From positions 1-21,523 of the forward strand of contig JAWOJF010000345.1 of NCBI GenBank assembly GCA_046481785.1: a stretch of 21,523 bases of DNA, in the 5' to 3' direction. Both the position numbers and the translations under genes were made by a program. How positions within the stretch are numbered: the stretch's first letter is position 1; each line of letters opens with the position of its first letter. The notes beneath the pieces were generated by a model. The model had not been told where the DNA came from and ran no database searches. It worked only from the letters and a program-made list of their open reading frames with translations. Shown one piece after another: positions 6,453 to 14,719 of the stretch. This DNA comes from JAWOJF01 sp046481785 (lineage in GTDB: Bacteria; Bacteroidota; Ignavibacteria; Ignavibacteriales; Ignavibacteriaceae).

Positions 6453-7985
6453 TTATAATTCGCAATACAATCCGTCATCAGTCAGGTTTTTACATGGATA
6501 CCGCCACTCCTGTTTATTATTCTCAAATAAATGGAAGGATTCCATGGGGCCCCAGGTGCCGGCAGGATAGCCATAAATTTTTATTGCCGGATTATTTTTC
6601 CAAGCTTTTAATATAGGGTCAACAAATCTCCAGCATGCTTCAACTGCATCACCCCTTGCATAAAGAGTAGAATCCCCAAGCATACAATCAAGCAGAAGCC
6701 TTTCATAAGCAGAGGGCAAAAAAGTATGTATAATATCAGCATAGTGAAAATCCATATTAACAGTATTTATTTTAAATCCTGCCCCGGGAACTTTCATCCC
6801 GAACTTCAGCAATATTCCTTCATCAGGCTGAATCCTGATAATTAATTGGTTTCCAAATTGTTCATTACCATCTTTATTAAATAAATGGTATGGTGTTTCC
6901 TTAAAGTAAATAACTACTTCAGTAACGCGGGTAGGCAGTCTTTTACCGGCACGGACATAAAACGGAACACCAGCCCAGCGCCAGTTATCAATATAAAATT
7001 TCATTGCTGCATAAGTTTCTGTGCGTGAATCTTGTGCAACATTCTCTTCATCCCTGTAACCCGGTATTTTTTCACCCCTTACTGTTGATTCTGTATACTG
7101 CCCCCGTACCACAAATTTTTCAACTTCTTCTTCATTAATCTGCCGGAGTGATTCAAACACTTTTAATGTTTCATTCCTTACCGGGTTAGCGTCAAAAGAA
7201 GAAGGCGGTTCCATTGCAATAAACCCAACAAGCTGCAGCATATGGTTTTGTATCATGTCCCTCAGAGCTCCGGAACCTTCATAATACCCGCCCCGCCCTT
7301 CTACACCTATAGATTCTGAGGAGGTAATTTCAACGTGGTCAATGAAGTTTCTATTCCACATAGGCTCAAATATTCCGTTTGCAAAACGCAGCACCAGTAT
7401 ATTTTGTACTGTTTCTTTCCCAAGATAATGGTCAATCCTGTATATCTGGTTTTCTTTAAATATTTCATGAAGCTTTTCATTAAGCTCAATTGCGGAATCA
7501 AGATCATAACCAAACGGTTTTTCAATAATAATTTTTTTCTTTACGTTATCATCACTGTGGTTTTGCAGGCCAAACCTGCCCAGCGCCTGTGCAATCGTAA
7601 GATAAAGCTTGGGCGGGGTTGACAGGTAATAGATAAAATTACCTTTAGTTTGTTTAATTTTATCAAGTTCCTCAAGTTTATCCTTTAAATGAGAATATTC
7701 ATCCGGATCTTCGGTATCAATAGCCAGGTAATAAATATTCTTTAGAAATTTCTGCAGAAGACCGTCATCAATATTTTTATCATCCGAATACTTCTTTACA
7801 TCATTGAACATTTTTTTTCTATATTCATCATCAGAATAATGGGTACGGCTTACGCCAAGTACAGCAAAGCTGTCACACATTAATTCCTGTTTATATAGCT
7901 CAAACAGCGAGGGAATTAGTTTCCTTTTAGTTAAATCACCCGAGGCTCCGAATATTACAAGAATAGAATTAGCAGGTTTATCCAT
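6453..7985 (-). CDS. zwf: Glucose-6-phosphate 1-dehydrogenase
   Basis: The 510-residue protein has the dinucleotide-binding fingerprint GASGDLTKRK at 13-22, EKPFGYD at 155-161, and the active-site signature RIDHYLGKE from 183, whose His and Lys belong to the catalytic centre. It oxidises glucose-6-phosphate to 6-phosphogluconolactone with NADP (or NAD), the committed step of the oxidative pentose phosphate pathway. A good ribosome binding site (AGGAG, five bases from ATG) fixes the start. pgl follows 18 bases later. No 6-phosphogluconate dehydrogenase or Entner-Doudoroff gene is in the window. The length is full. Confidence 0.97.
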   Translation of the reverse strand: MDKPANSILVIFGASGDLTKRKLIPSLFELYKQELMCDSFAVLGVSRTHYSDDEYRKKMFNDVKKYSDDKNIDDGLLQKFLKNIYYLAIDTEDPDEYSHLKDKLEELDKIKQTKGNFIYYLSTPPKLYLTIAQALGRFGLQNHSDDNVKKKIIIEKPFGYDLDSAIELNEKLHEIFKENQIYRIDHYLGKETVQNILVLRFANGIFEPMWNRNFIDHVEITSSESIGVEGRGGYYEGSGALRDMIQNHMLQLVGFIAMEPPSSFDANPVRNETLKVFESLRQINEEEVEKFVVRGQYTESTVRGEKIPGYRDEENVAQDSRTETYAAMKFYIDNWRWAGVPFYVRAGKRLPTRVTEVVIYFKETPYHLFNKDGNEQFGNQLIIRIQPDEGILLKFGMKVPGAGFKINTVNMDFHYADIIHTFLPSAYERLLLDCMLGDSTLYARGDAVEACWRFVDPILKAWKNNPAIKIYGYPAGTWGPMESFHLFENNKQEWRYPCKNLTDDGLYCEL

Positions 7986-8120
7986 TTCAGCTCCTGATTA
8001 AACTGCAGATATCTTAAAAGTTTAAATTATTAATTGTTAGATAGTTATAATTTACAAAAGATTCTGATATAGTTGAACTATTTATTAAGTTTATTGGAAC
8101 AAATTAATTTTTATACAACC

Positions 8121-8879
8121 ATGAAACAGACTATTATCCTTTGGATGGGCGCATTCGTTATAGTATTTCTGGCAGGCTACCTGAACAGCGTAATTAGCGG
8201 AGATTACCCGGTAACCGGTACTATAGGTATCGATGCTCAAAAAGTGTCTTACAGATTTGATAAAAAATATTATACCGGGGATAGTTACAAAGTACTTGTA
8301 AGAAGCGATATTAAAGACCTGGATGCAGAAGTGCAGTGGAAAAGAAGATATGATAAACAATGGAATAAAATTGAAATGAAACAATCGGGGGATTTCCTGT
8401 CTGCCAATCTCCCAAAATTTAATATAAATGATGTTGTTGAATACAGGGTAATGGTACAAAGAGACAACAGAACTTACCTGCTGCCGGCAAATAAACCAGT
8501 TGTTATGGAGTTTTCAGGGAAGGCTCCAAAAACAATTACAGTGGTTTATTACCTGACATTGTTTGCCGGACTTCTTTTTAGTACACGTACCGGGCTGGAA
8601 TATTTCAAAGAAAGGGATAAAATAAAAAGATTTGCCTTCCTTACCCTGGCGTTTTTTTTCCTTTATAACTTTATAGCACCTGTAAACACTACCTTCGCTA
8701 TTGATGCTGCAAATAAAAGCGTGCCGCCAATAACAAAGTTATTTGATATTCAATCCATAGTTTTTCTTCTTTTATGGATAGCCGGAATGTGGGGAGCTTT
8801 TAAAGCAAAAAAACCAAAACTGTTTGTACTTATAATTTCCATTCTTACAATTTTGGTTTTTCTGCTGGTAAGAGTATAG
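8121..8879 (+). CDS. Multi-pass membrane protein with an extracytoplasmic domain, unrecognised
   Basis: With the ATG at 8121 the product has 252 residues. An upstream in-frame TTG at 8073 would add 16 residues but has no ribosome binding site. One N-terminal span (about 5-22) leads to a soluble region of about 110 residues (28-137) rich in alternating hydrophobic positions, with a basic, aromatic middle (VQWKRRYDKQWNK). This looks like a small beta-sandwich outside the membrane. Four further spans follow at about 138-155, 170-186, 211-227 and 233-250. No family is recognised. It is divergent from zwf and convergent with the phosphatase gene (7-base gap), so it stands alone. Confidence 0.85.
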   Translation: MKQTIILWMGAFVIVFLAGYLNSVISGDYPVTGTIGIDAQKVSYRFDKKYYTGDSYKVLVRSDIKDLDAEVQWKRRYDKQWNKIEMKQSGDFLSANLPKFNINDVVEYRVMVQRDNRTYLLPANKPVVMEFSGKAPKTITVVYYLTLFAGLLFSTRTGLEYFKERDKIKRFAFLTLAFFFLYNFIAPVNTTFAIDAANKSVPPITKLFDIQSIVFLLLWIAGMWGAFKAKKPKLFVLIISILTILVFLLVRV

Positions 8880-8886
8880 ATAATAA

Positions 8887-9648
8887 TTAATTCAATAATT
8901 TAAGTACCTGATCATGTAACCCGGGTACTGCGGCAATAATACTTTTACCTGTTACAGGATCACCGCCGTGATAGTCAGTTATAACGCCGCCTGCTCCATT
9001 AATAATCGGCACTAAAGGAAGCAAATCCCACGGATTCATTATCGGATCAATCATTATATCTGCATAACCTGTGGCAACAAGGTAATATCCATAACAATCG
9101 CCCCAGTTTCTGTATAATTTAACTTTATGAATTAAGTTATCGAATTTTTTTGCATCCTGGTATTTTTCAATATGAAGGTGGTCAGTTACAAGCAGAACAG
9201 CATTGGAAAGATCATTACACTCCCTTACTTTAACCTGCCTGTTATTTAATTCGGTAGTTTTATTATCTCCCATCAGAAATTCATTTAATATGGGCTGATT
9301 TATAACTCCAAGAATGGGCTTCCCTTCTTTTAGTAATGCAATCATAGTTCCAAATGTAACTGTTCCGCTAATAAAGCTTTTTGTTCCATCAATGGGATCC
9401 AGGATCCACTGGTATTCAGCCCCCTTATTATATTCCCCGAACTCTTCACCCAGGATACCATGTTCAGGATATTTTTTCATAATAGCAGTCCGCATTATTT
9501 CCTCAGCATTTTTATCGGCAATAGTAACAGGAGATAAATCATCCTTGGACTGCGCAATAATACCTGTTCTGAAAAAGCTTTTTATAACCTGCCCGCTTAT
9601 ATTAGCGAGATGCCTGGCAAATATTTTAAATTCCTGTAATTCTTTCAT
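8887..9648 (-). CDS. hisN: Inositol monophosphatase-family phosphatase, probably histidinol-phosphatase
   Basis: With the ATG at 9648 the protein has 253 residues. Metal ligands of the FIG/IMPase superfamily are visible: Glu68/Glu69 in GILGEEFG, Asp84 and Asp87 in DPIDGTKSF, and Asp208 in NPWDLLPL. The KSF/ISG variant after DPIDGT and the NWGDCYGY segment (about 181-188) are those of HisN-type histidinol-phosphate phosphatases, which complete the penultimate step of histidine synthesis. Inositol-1-phosphatase or 3'-phosphoadenosine phosphatase activity cannot be excluded, and no other his gene is nearby. A longer start (TTG at 9675) overlaps a promoter-like box at 9673-9680, so the shorter form is preferred. 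Confidence 0.88.
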   Translation of the reverse strand: MKELQEFKIFARHLANISGQVIKSFFRTGIIAQSKDDLSPVTIADKNAEEIMRTAIMKKYPEHGILGEEFGEYNKGAEYQWILDPIDGTKSFISGTVTFGTMIALLKEGKPILGVINQPILNEFLMGDNKTTELNNRQVKVRECNDLSNAVLLVTDHLHIEKYQDAKKFDNLIHKVKLYRNWGDCYGYYLVATGYADIMIDPIMNPWDLLPLVPIINGAGGVITDYHGGDPVTGKSIIAAVPGLHDQVLKLLN

Positions 9649-9704
9649 AATCCTCATTTGTTTTTTGTTTGGCAAATTAAAGACTTTGCGGTGATAAAGT
9701 AAAA

Positions 9705-9739
9705 CTTCCGGTTAACCTTTGTGCCTTAGCACCCGGAAG
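9705..9739. repeat. Inverted repeat in the bamA-like/hisN intergenic gap
   Basis: CTTCCGG (9705-9711) pairs with CCGGAAG (9733-9739), and inside it GTGC/GCAC (9721-9732) pairs across CTTA. There is no T-tract on either side. It may be a weak terminator, or a structured remnant linked with the gene relic at 9744-9816. Confidence 0.45.
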
Positions 9740-9743
9740 CATT

Positions 9744-9816
9744 ATGGTTCTAAAAACATTTTAAGTCCGTTAAGTAATGTTGGCCTCCATACTGTAAATA
9801 GTAAATTCCACTTGCA
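9744..9816 (-). pseudogene. Relic of a type IX secretion C-terminal sorting tail
   Basis: Just after the stop of the BamA-like gene, the minus strand encodes PASGIYYLQYGGQHYLTDLK without a start codon. In a neighbouring frame it continues as KMFLEP and a stop. This reads like the end of a T9SS type A sorting domain, which characteristically has SGxY, a short beta hairpin and a final basic KM-type strand. Only about 24 codons survive, with a frame change near the end, so it is a decayed 3' fragment. The match is by eye and short. Chance similarity is possible. Confidence 0.4.
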
Positions 9817-9819
9817 GGA

Positions 9820-11877
9820 TTAAAAAGCTTCTCCAATGCCAAAGTGCCATTCATAATTTTTGAAAAAAGGCCTGTTCCAGATAAATGATTTATCTTTAGG
9901 ATCATACAGCTTAAAACCAAAATCTATTCTGAACGGGGCAATCTGGGAATAATATCTGAAGCCTATTCCTACAGCTAATGCAACCTCATCAAACCGGAAT
10001 TGCCCGTAGCCATTCCACACATTACCATAGTCTATAAAAAAAACGGCGCCCAAACTTTCTAGAAATCTTTTCCGGTATTCAAGAGAGCCTTCCAAAAGAA
10101 AAGTCCCTCCCTGAAGATCAGTAAGTAGCGAGGCAATAGTTAATGAATCTTCATTTATTTGGGGATATAGTTCCTTTGACCGCCATCCGCGGACTGAATT
10201 GCTTCCGCCTGCAAAAAAAGTTCTGTTCCCGGGTATAAGTAAGGCACCGCCTTTAAAAGTCTGTACATACCCTGTTTTTACTTTGGCTGCAAAAACATCC
10301 TGCCGGTCCTTTGACAGCGGAAAATAGAAAGAAGAAGCTATTTCTGTCCTGTAAAAAAGTGCAGTTTCTTTAAGGTGGAAGTCAAAACCTGAAGAATCAA
10401 AAAGCACTATACCACCCATATTAAATTGAACATTAGAAACAGCAGCTTCATATGTTATAAGAAGGTTATAGCCGGAGGTTGGATAAAAGAAACTATTGGC
10501 TTTGGCAGAACCAAGCTGCAGGCCAATGAATGATGTAGTATTAAACTGGTTATATTCCGGAACATATATAATTGAGTCCTCATCATACTGGTTTATTGCT
10601 TTATCATCATAAAACTCCAGGTTTAAATAAGGCCTCAACTGATTAATAAAAGTATATGCCGGCATCTCAAATTCAAAAGATGCTTTTGTACCATAAATTT
10701 TTTCGTTTTCTCTTCCCCTGGTTGAAACCAGGAAATAATTTTCAAGTGTACCAAATATAGGCTTCTGAAATAAATAGGGCTGTTCAAGTTTAAGATTTAC
10801 AGATGCATATCCATCAATACTATAATTCTGTCTTGAAAAAAACTTACTGAAATTAAAATTTTGTATATCCTGTGCTGCTATCTCCGTAGTTAATGTCAGT
10901 TTCCGTGCATTTCCCAGAAAATTTTTCCTGGAATAACTGGCATTAACTCCAAGATTAAAAACATTTTTTTCACTATTCATAGCAATACCGGGAAGGAATT
11001 CATTCATTTTGCCAATGCTGCCCTGAATTTTTAACGGTACTTGATTTCCGGAGGTATCTTTTTTGTCTGCATCAAGCAACAGTGAATTAAACAAACCTGT
11101 TCTAACCAAACGTGTCTGACTGTTTCTTATCTTTTCCTTGTTATAATATTCTTCCTTTTTAATGTCAGTCAGTTCTATTAAAAGTTCTTCACTAACATAA
11201 GGAGCACCGTCCCCTTTTTTTTCCACTCTTATTTCACTAACCTGATATCTTTCGCCTGTCTGGAAATATATGTCCAGGTTTGCCCTGTTGGAAACAGTAT
11301 CAATATATATAACGGTACTATCATGTTGAGTAAACATGTAACCCCGGTTCAATAGAATTTCCATTGTGTGGGCAATACTTTGTTCTATTCTGTCCTGCTG
11401 ATAAAAAAGAGTGGAGTCAATAAGTCTTTCGGCATGTATTCTGAAAATTATATGTTCAGGAACTTTTTCCAGCCCGATATAATTTATTTGTCCTATTTTG
11501 GCCTGCCCGTTTTCAGATATATTATAAGATAATACAACTTCTTTATCCGTAGTATCAACCGAATAGCTGTAGTTAAATTTTGCTTTGAAGAAACCGTTTG
11601 CATGATAATATGCTCGCAGTGCCTGAAGATCGATTTCAATACTTGAGGAATCGAAATAAACCGGCTCTTTACCAAAGCCTGTAAATGAATTTAAAAACTT
11701 ATAGAACCACCACGGTGTTTCTTCACTAAAAATAATTGACTGTAACTCGGAAGTAGAAATTGATTTATTTCCGTTAAATTCAATTTTGGTAAGTTCATAT
11801 AATTCAGGCTGCTGTGCCTTAGTATTAAACACGGCAAGCATAAGAATAAAAGAGAAAAAGAGAAGGCGCACGCCCAT
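9820..11877 (-). CDS. BamA/TamA-family outer membrane protein (copy 1)
   Basis: The 685-residue protein has a cleavable signal peptide (about 1-21, ending TKAQ). POTRA-like domains span about 28-300, and a C-terminal Omp85-type beta-barrel runs to the terminal Phe (GIGEAF). The barrel carries the family's lid/loop motif SVRGW. The first POTRA holds an aromatic insert (TPWWFYKF) shared with the next gene. Omp85 proteins insert or translocate other proteins at the outer membrane. Copies outside the main bamA locus often serve special clients, and this length is shorter than canonical five-POTRA BamA. It is the downstream member of a tandem pair, with a 146-base gap and its own TAnnTTTG box, so it may be expressed separately. 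Confidence 0.9.
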   Translation of the reverse strand: MGVRLLFFSFILMLAVFNTKAQQPELYELTKIEFNGNKSISTSELQSIIFSEETPWWFYKFLNSFTGFGKEPVYFDSSSIEIDLQALRAYYHANGFFKAKFNYSYSVDTTDKEVVLSYNISENGQAKIGQINYIGLEKVPEHIIFRIHAERLIDSTLFYQQDRIEQSIAHTMEILLNRGYMFTQHDSTVIYIDTVSNRANLDIYFQTGERYQVSEIRVEKKGDGAPYVSEELLIELTDIKKEEYYNKEKIRNSQTRLVRTGLFNSLLLDADKKDTSGNQVPLKIQGSIGKMNEFLPGIAMNSEKNVFNLGVNASYSRKNFLGNARKLTLTTEIAAQDIQNFNFSKFFSRQNYSIDGYASVNLKLEQPYLFQKPIFGTLENYFLVSTRGRENEKIYGTKASFEFEMPAYTFINQLRPYLNLEFYDDKAINQYDEDSIIYVPEYNQFNTTSFIGLQLGSAKANSFFYPTSGYNLLITYEAAVSNVQFNMGGIVLFDSSGFDFHLKETALFYRTEIASSFYFPLSKDRQDVFAAKVKTGYVQTFKGGALLIPGNRTFFAGGSNSVRGWRSKELYPQINEDSLTIASLLTDLQGGTFLLEGSLEYRKRFLESLGAVFFIDYGNVWNGYGQFRFDEVALAVGIGFRYYSQIAPFRIDFGFKLYDPKDKSFIWNRPFFKNYEWHFGIGEAF

Positions 11878-11906
11878 TTATTTTTGTAAGTAAGTAATTA
11901 GCTGCA

Positions 11907-11914
11907 CAAATATA
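11907..11914 (-). promoter_or_regulatory. TAnnTTTG promoter-like box before BamA-like copy 1
   Basis: The minus strand reads TATATTTG followed by TGC, about 30 bases before the ATG at 11877. It is an exact match to the Bacteroidota -7 consensus, with no evident -33 element. It suggests that copy 1 can be transcribed independently of copy 2. Confidence 0.42.
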
Positions 11915-12023
11915 GATAAAATATTCCTGATTTTTGATTTCAGGATTGGAATTTAATATGGGTCTTAAATGGCATTAAGGAAATATATTGCTGGTGTAAA
12001 CCCGGAGTCAAATAGCCGAATGG

Positions 12024-14036
12024 TTAAAACGCTTCCCCTATGCCGAAATGAAATTCCAGGTTCTTAAAAAATCCATTTTTCCAGTTATCCCATATGAAAA
12101 GTTTATCTTTCGGATCATAAAACTTAAAGCCAAAATCGAGCCTGAAGGGGGCAACCTGCGTGTAATATCTAAAACCAAATCCAACAGCAAGTGCAAGTTC
12201 ATCATATCTGAAATCAGCATGACTAAGCCATACATTCCCGTAGTCAAAAAATAAAGCAGTACCAATATTATCCAGAAAGCGGTATCGTATTTCGGTACTT
12301 CCTTCAATCAAAAAAGTACCCCCCTTATAATTTACACCGGCAAAGTTCTCTACCCGTGGGGTTCCCTGGGGTATTAAATCATTAGAGCCCCATCCCCTTA
12401 TAGAACTGCTGCCTCCGGCATAAAAAGTTCTGTTTACAGGCAGGCCGCCATAATCACCATAATAAGGCTGCATATGCCCGCTTTTAAATTTTGCTGCAAA
12501 TATAAGGTCCCTCTGATGGCCCAGGGCAAGATAGTATGCACTGTTGAATAACACCCTGTAAAAAAGTGCTCCTTGATAAGCATCATCTGTTAGTTTTGAG
12601 AAAAGAAAAGGAAGCATGTTTGCATGCTCCATCTGCAGTGAAAGAGCATAACCTTGTGTAGGGAAAAGAATATTATCTGCTGTAGTTTTACCCAGGTCAA
12701 ATCCTATAATTGAGAGAAGCTTTCTTGAAAGGCTGTCCTGGTTGCTTCTGAAGACCTCATTAGTCTGCTCTATATTATAGTAGGTACTGAAAAAATTAAT
12801 TAACGTATAATGAGGAAGTTCAAAATCAAAGGTAAGTCTTGATCCGAAACGGGTAAGGTTTATATGCTCCTGTTTTTCAATAACCAGATAATTATCAAGA
12901 ATTCCATAAATAGGTTCATTAAAAAGATAAGGCTGCTCAAATGTAACCCGTGAATCAAAATAACCAAGCAGTGTAGTATCCCGGAAGGAAAATTTCTTTA
13001 TTAAATTACTATAGTCTACTTTAAAGATATCCTGCAAACCGAATGAGGCGCTTACAGTCATTTTTCTTGCCCCGCCAAGGAAATTTTTTCTTAAATAGTT
13101 AATGCCTGCACCAACATTTAAAGCATTACGCTGATCGTTTAATATTATTTCAGGAGAAAGTTCATTTAGTTCTCCGATGGTCCCATGTATAATCATAGGT
13201 ATCCTGTTGGCTCTTTTTGCAGAATCAGATAAATTGATATTTATTGAATTAAATAATCCTGTTCTGAAAAGCCTTGCCTGCCCTGTCCTTGTTTCTTCTT
13301 TGCTGTATGGTTCATCCTTCTCGAGCCCTGATATTTTCCTGATTACCTCCTCTGAAACTGCTGAGGCGCCTTTACCCTCCTTCTGAACAAACACTGTGTC
13401 TATTAAATAAAGTATATCTGTTGTGTAATGAATGTTAAGATCAGCAGTATTAGCTGTTGTATCAATGAAAATAACAGTGCTGTCAAAACGGGCAAACGCG
13501 TACCCGCTGTTCTGCAGTATACTGGTGAAGTTACTAATATTCTGCTGTACTTCTTCTTCCACATATCTTTTTGATGAATCTAAAGTAAGATCTGTTTCAA
13601 TATCTTCAAAAATTCCATAAGGGACAGAATCCATTCCAAAAAAAGAAATTTTACCATAGCTGGATGGCTCACCTTCACTAATATTATATATTAGTTCAAT
13701 TTCCCTGCTTGAAGTATCAACAAGGTACTCAGACGAAAATGATGCCTGGAAAAAACCGTTTGCCTTATAATAAGAAACCAAAGCAGTAATATCCCGTTCA
13801 ATATTAGAAGAATCAAAATATATAGGTTCGTCGCCAAAGGGGGTAAATGAATTAATAAACTTCCAGAACCACCATGGTGTTTCCTGTGAATAAATGATTT
13901 CACTTAAAACTGATGATGAAATTTCCTCATTGCCTCTGAATTCAATTGTTTGAAGCTCATATTGAGGCTGGTTTTGTGCCATGGTGAGCCCGCAAAACAA
14001 GAGTATAAGTATAAATTTAGTACTTCGGGAGAGCAT
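12024..14036 (-). CDS. BamA/TamA-family outer membrane protein (copy 2)
   Basis: The 670-residue protein has the same plan as its downstream neighbour: a signal peptide (about 1-20), POTRA-like domains to about residue 290, and an Omp85 barrel with SSIRGW and a terminal GIGEAF. The two share whole blocks, such as TPWWFW/YKF, YYKANGFF/YYHANGFF, LRKNFLGGARK/SRKNFLGNARK and FRLDFGFKFYDPKDK/FRIDFGFKLYDPKDK. They differ throughout the rest, so the duplication is old. A 7-of-8 promoter-box match (CATCTTTG, 14063-14070) lies about 30 bases before the ATG. The lipoprotein gene upstream ends 53 bases away. The role is outer membrane protein insertion or secretion. Whether either copy is the housekeeping BamA cannot be decided here, though the tandem arrangement and length argue against it. 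Confidence 0.9.
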   Translation of the reverse strand: MLSRSTKFILILLFCGLTMAQNQPQYELQTIEFRGNEEISSSVLSEIIYSQETPWWFWKFINSFTPFGDEPIYFDSSNIERDITALVSYYKANGFFQASFSSEYLVDTSSREIELIYNISEGEPSSYGKISFFGMDSVPYGIFEDIETDLTLDSSKRYVEEEVQQNISNFTSILQNSGYAFARFDSTVIFIDTTANTADLNIHYTTDILYLIDTVFVQKEGKGASAVSEEVIRKISGLEKDEPYSKEETRTGQARLFRTGLFNSININLSDSAKRANRIPMIIHGTIGELNELSPEIILNDQRNALNVGAGINYLRKNFLGGARKMTVSASFGLQDIFKVDYSNLIKKFSFRDTTLLGYFDSRVTFEQPYLFNEPIYGILDNYLVIEKQEHINLTRFGSRLTFDFELPHYTLINFFSTYYNIEQTNEVFRSNQDSLSRKLLSIIGFDLGKTTADNILFPTQGYALSLQMEHANMLPFLFSKLTDDAYQGALFYRVLFNSAYYLALGHQRDLIFAAKFKSGHMQPYYGDYGGLPVNRTFYAGGSSSIRGWGSNDLIPQGTPRVENFAGVNYKGGTFLIEGSTEIRYRFLDNIGTALFFDYGNVWLSHADFRYDELALAVGFGFRYYTQVAPFRLDFGFKFYDPKDKLFIWDNWKNGFFKNLEFHFGIGEAF

Positions 14037-14089
14037 TCTTCAATTATAGTTGATTAAAAATGCAAAGATGCTAAACTTTATACTTGTTT

Positions 14090-14719
14090 TCAGTATTTCA
14101 GGTCAACATCTTTATCAACAACACTAACAGAGGGATAGTCTCTTTTAAAATTGCTTATAAAGAAATTTTTTACCTCAGGACTTGTAATGTTTTCAGATAA
14201 GAAAAGAGAAACAGGCTGGCCCGCCTCGGTAAAAAGATGAGCATAATAAGTTTGTTCATTATTATAGTCTATTATGTAAGAAAAAATCTCACCTCCGCCG
14301 CTGCCCAGGAAATAATCCTGCGAATTATAATAGACTAATTCATAATTAAATGAAGGAAATTTGATTTTTCTTACAAGGCATTCATTAAATGACCCTTCCA
14401 GAATGCCTGTTTGAAATTCCTTTTCAAGGGAGCCGTCATTTTGTTTTAAAAGGTAAAATACAATCCCCCACTCATCCTTGTTCTCAATTTCCGCTCCTGC
14501 TGCCACTTCAGCTAAAGTATCCGGATCAAACATTCCGGTATATGCAAATGCTACATTGTTTCCAAGAACCTTCTTTGATTCCTTTAGAACAATTTCAGGA
14601 TCATTAAGATTAATTTGATCGGCTTGGTTGCCCGGTTCATTTTTATCATCGCATGAAATAAATGCAATGGTACATAAAGACATTATAAAGAAATACCTGA
14701 TAAAATTATTTGATAACAA
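14090..14719 (-). CDS. Lipoprotein of unknown function overlapping the L,D-transpeptidase-like gene
   Basis: The 209-residue product starts at a TTG (14719-14717). The start is supported by an AAGGGA ribosome binding site (14727-14732) seven bases away, and by the signal peptide it completes: Arg8, a hydrophobic run, then FISC with Cys23 as lipidation site. The alternative ATG at 14683 would leave only ten residues before the Cys with no basic residue. The mature part is acidic, begins with a DDKNEPG linker, and has alternating beta-like segments and a GSGGGE loop. No family is recognised. Its start lies inside the end of the upstream gene (14-base overlap), which suggests translational coupling and a shared role at the cell wall. 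The encoded protein should sit on a membrane facing the periplasm. Confidence 0.82.
   Translation of the reverse strand: MLSNNFIRYFFIMSLCTIAFISCDDKNEPGNQADQINLNDPEIVLKESKKVLGNNVAFAYTGMFDPDTLAEVAAGAEIENKDEWGIVFYLLKQNDGSLEKEFQTGILEGSFNECLVRKIKFPSFNYELVYYNSQDYFLGSGGGEIFSYIIDYNNEQTYYAHLFTEAGQPVSLFLSENITSPEVKNFFISNFKRDYPSVSVVDKDVDLKY

Noticed and set aside
8073..8120. Upstream TTG start for the membrane protein
   Set aside because: There is no ribosome binding site. The extra 16 residues (with a Glu) precede a natural N-terminal span that begins right after the ATG at 8121.
9649..9675. Longer phosphatase start (TTG at 9675)
   Set aside because: It would overlap a promoter-like box, and the family normally begins near MKELQEF.
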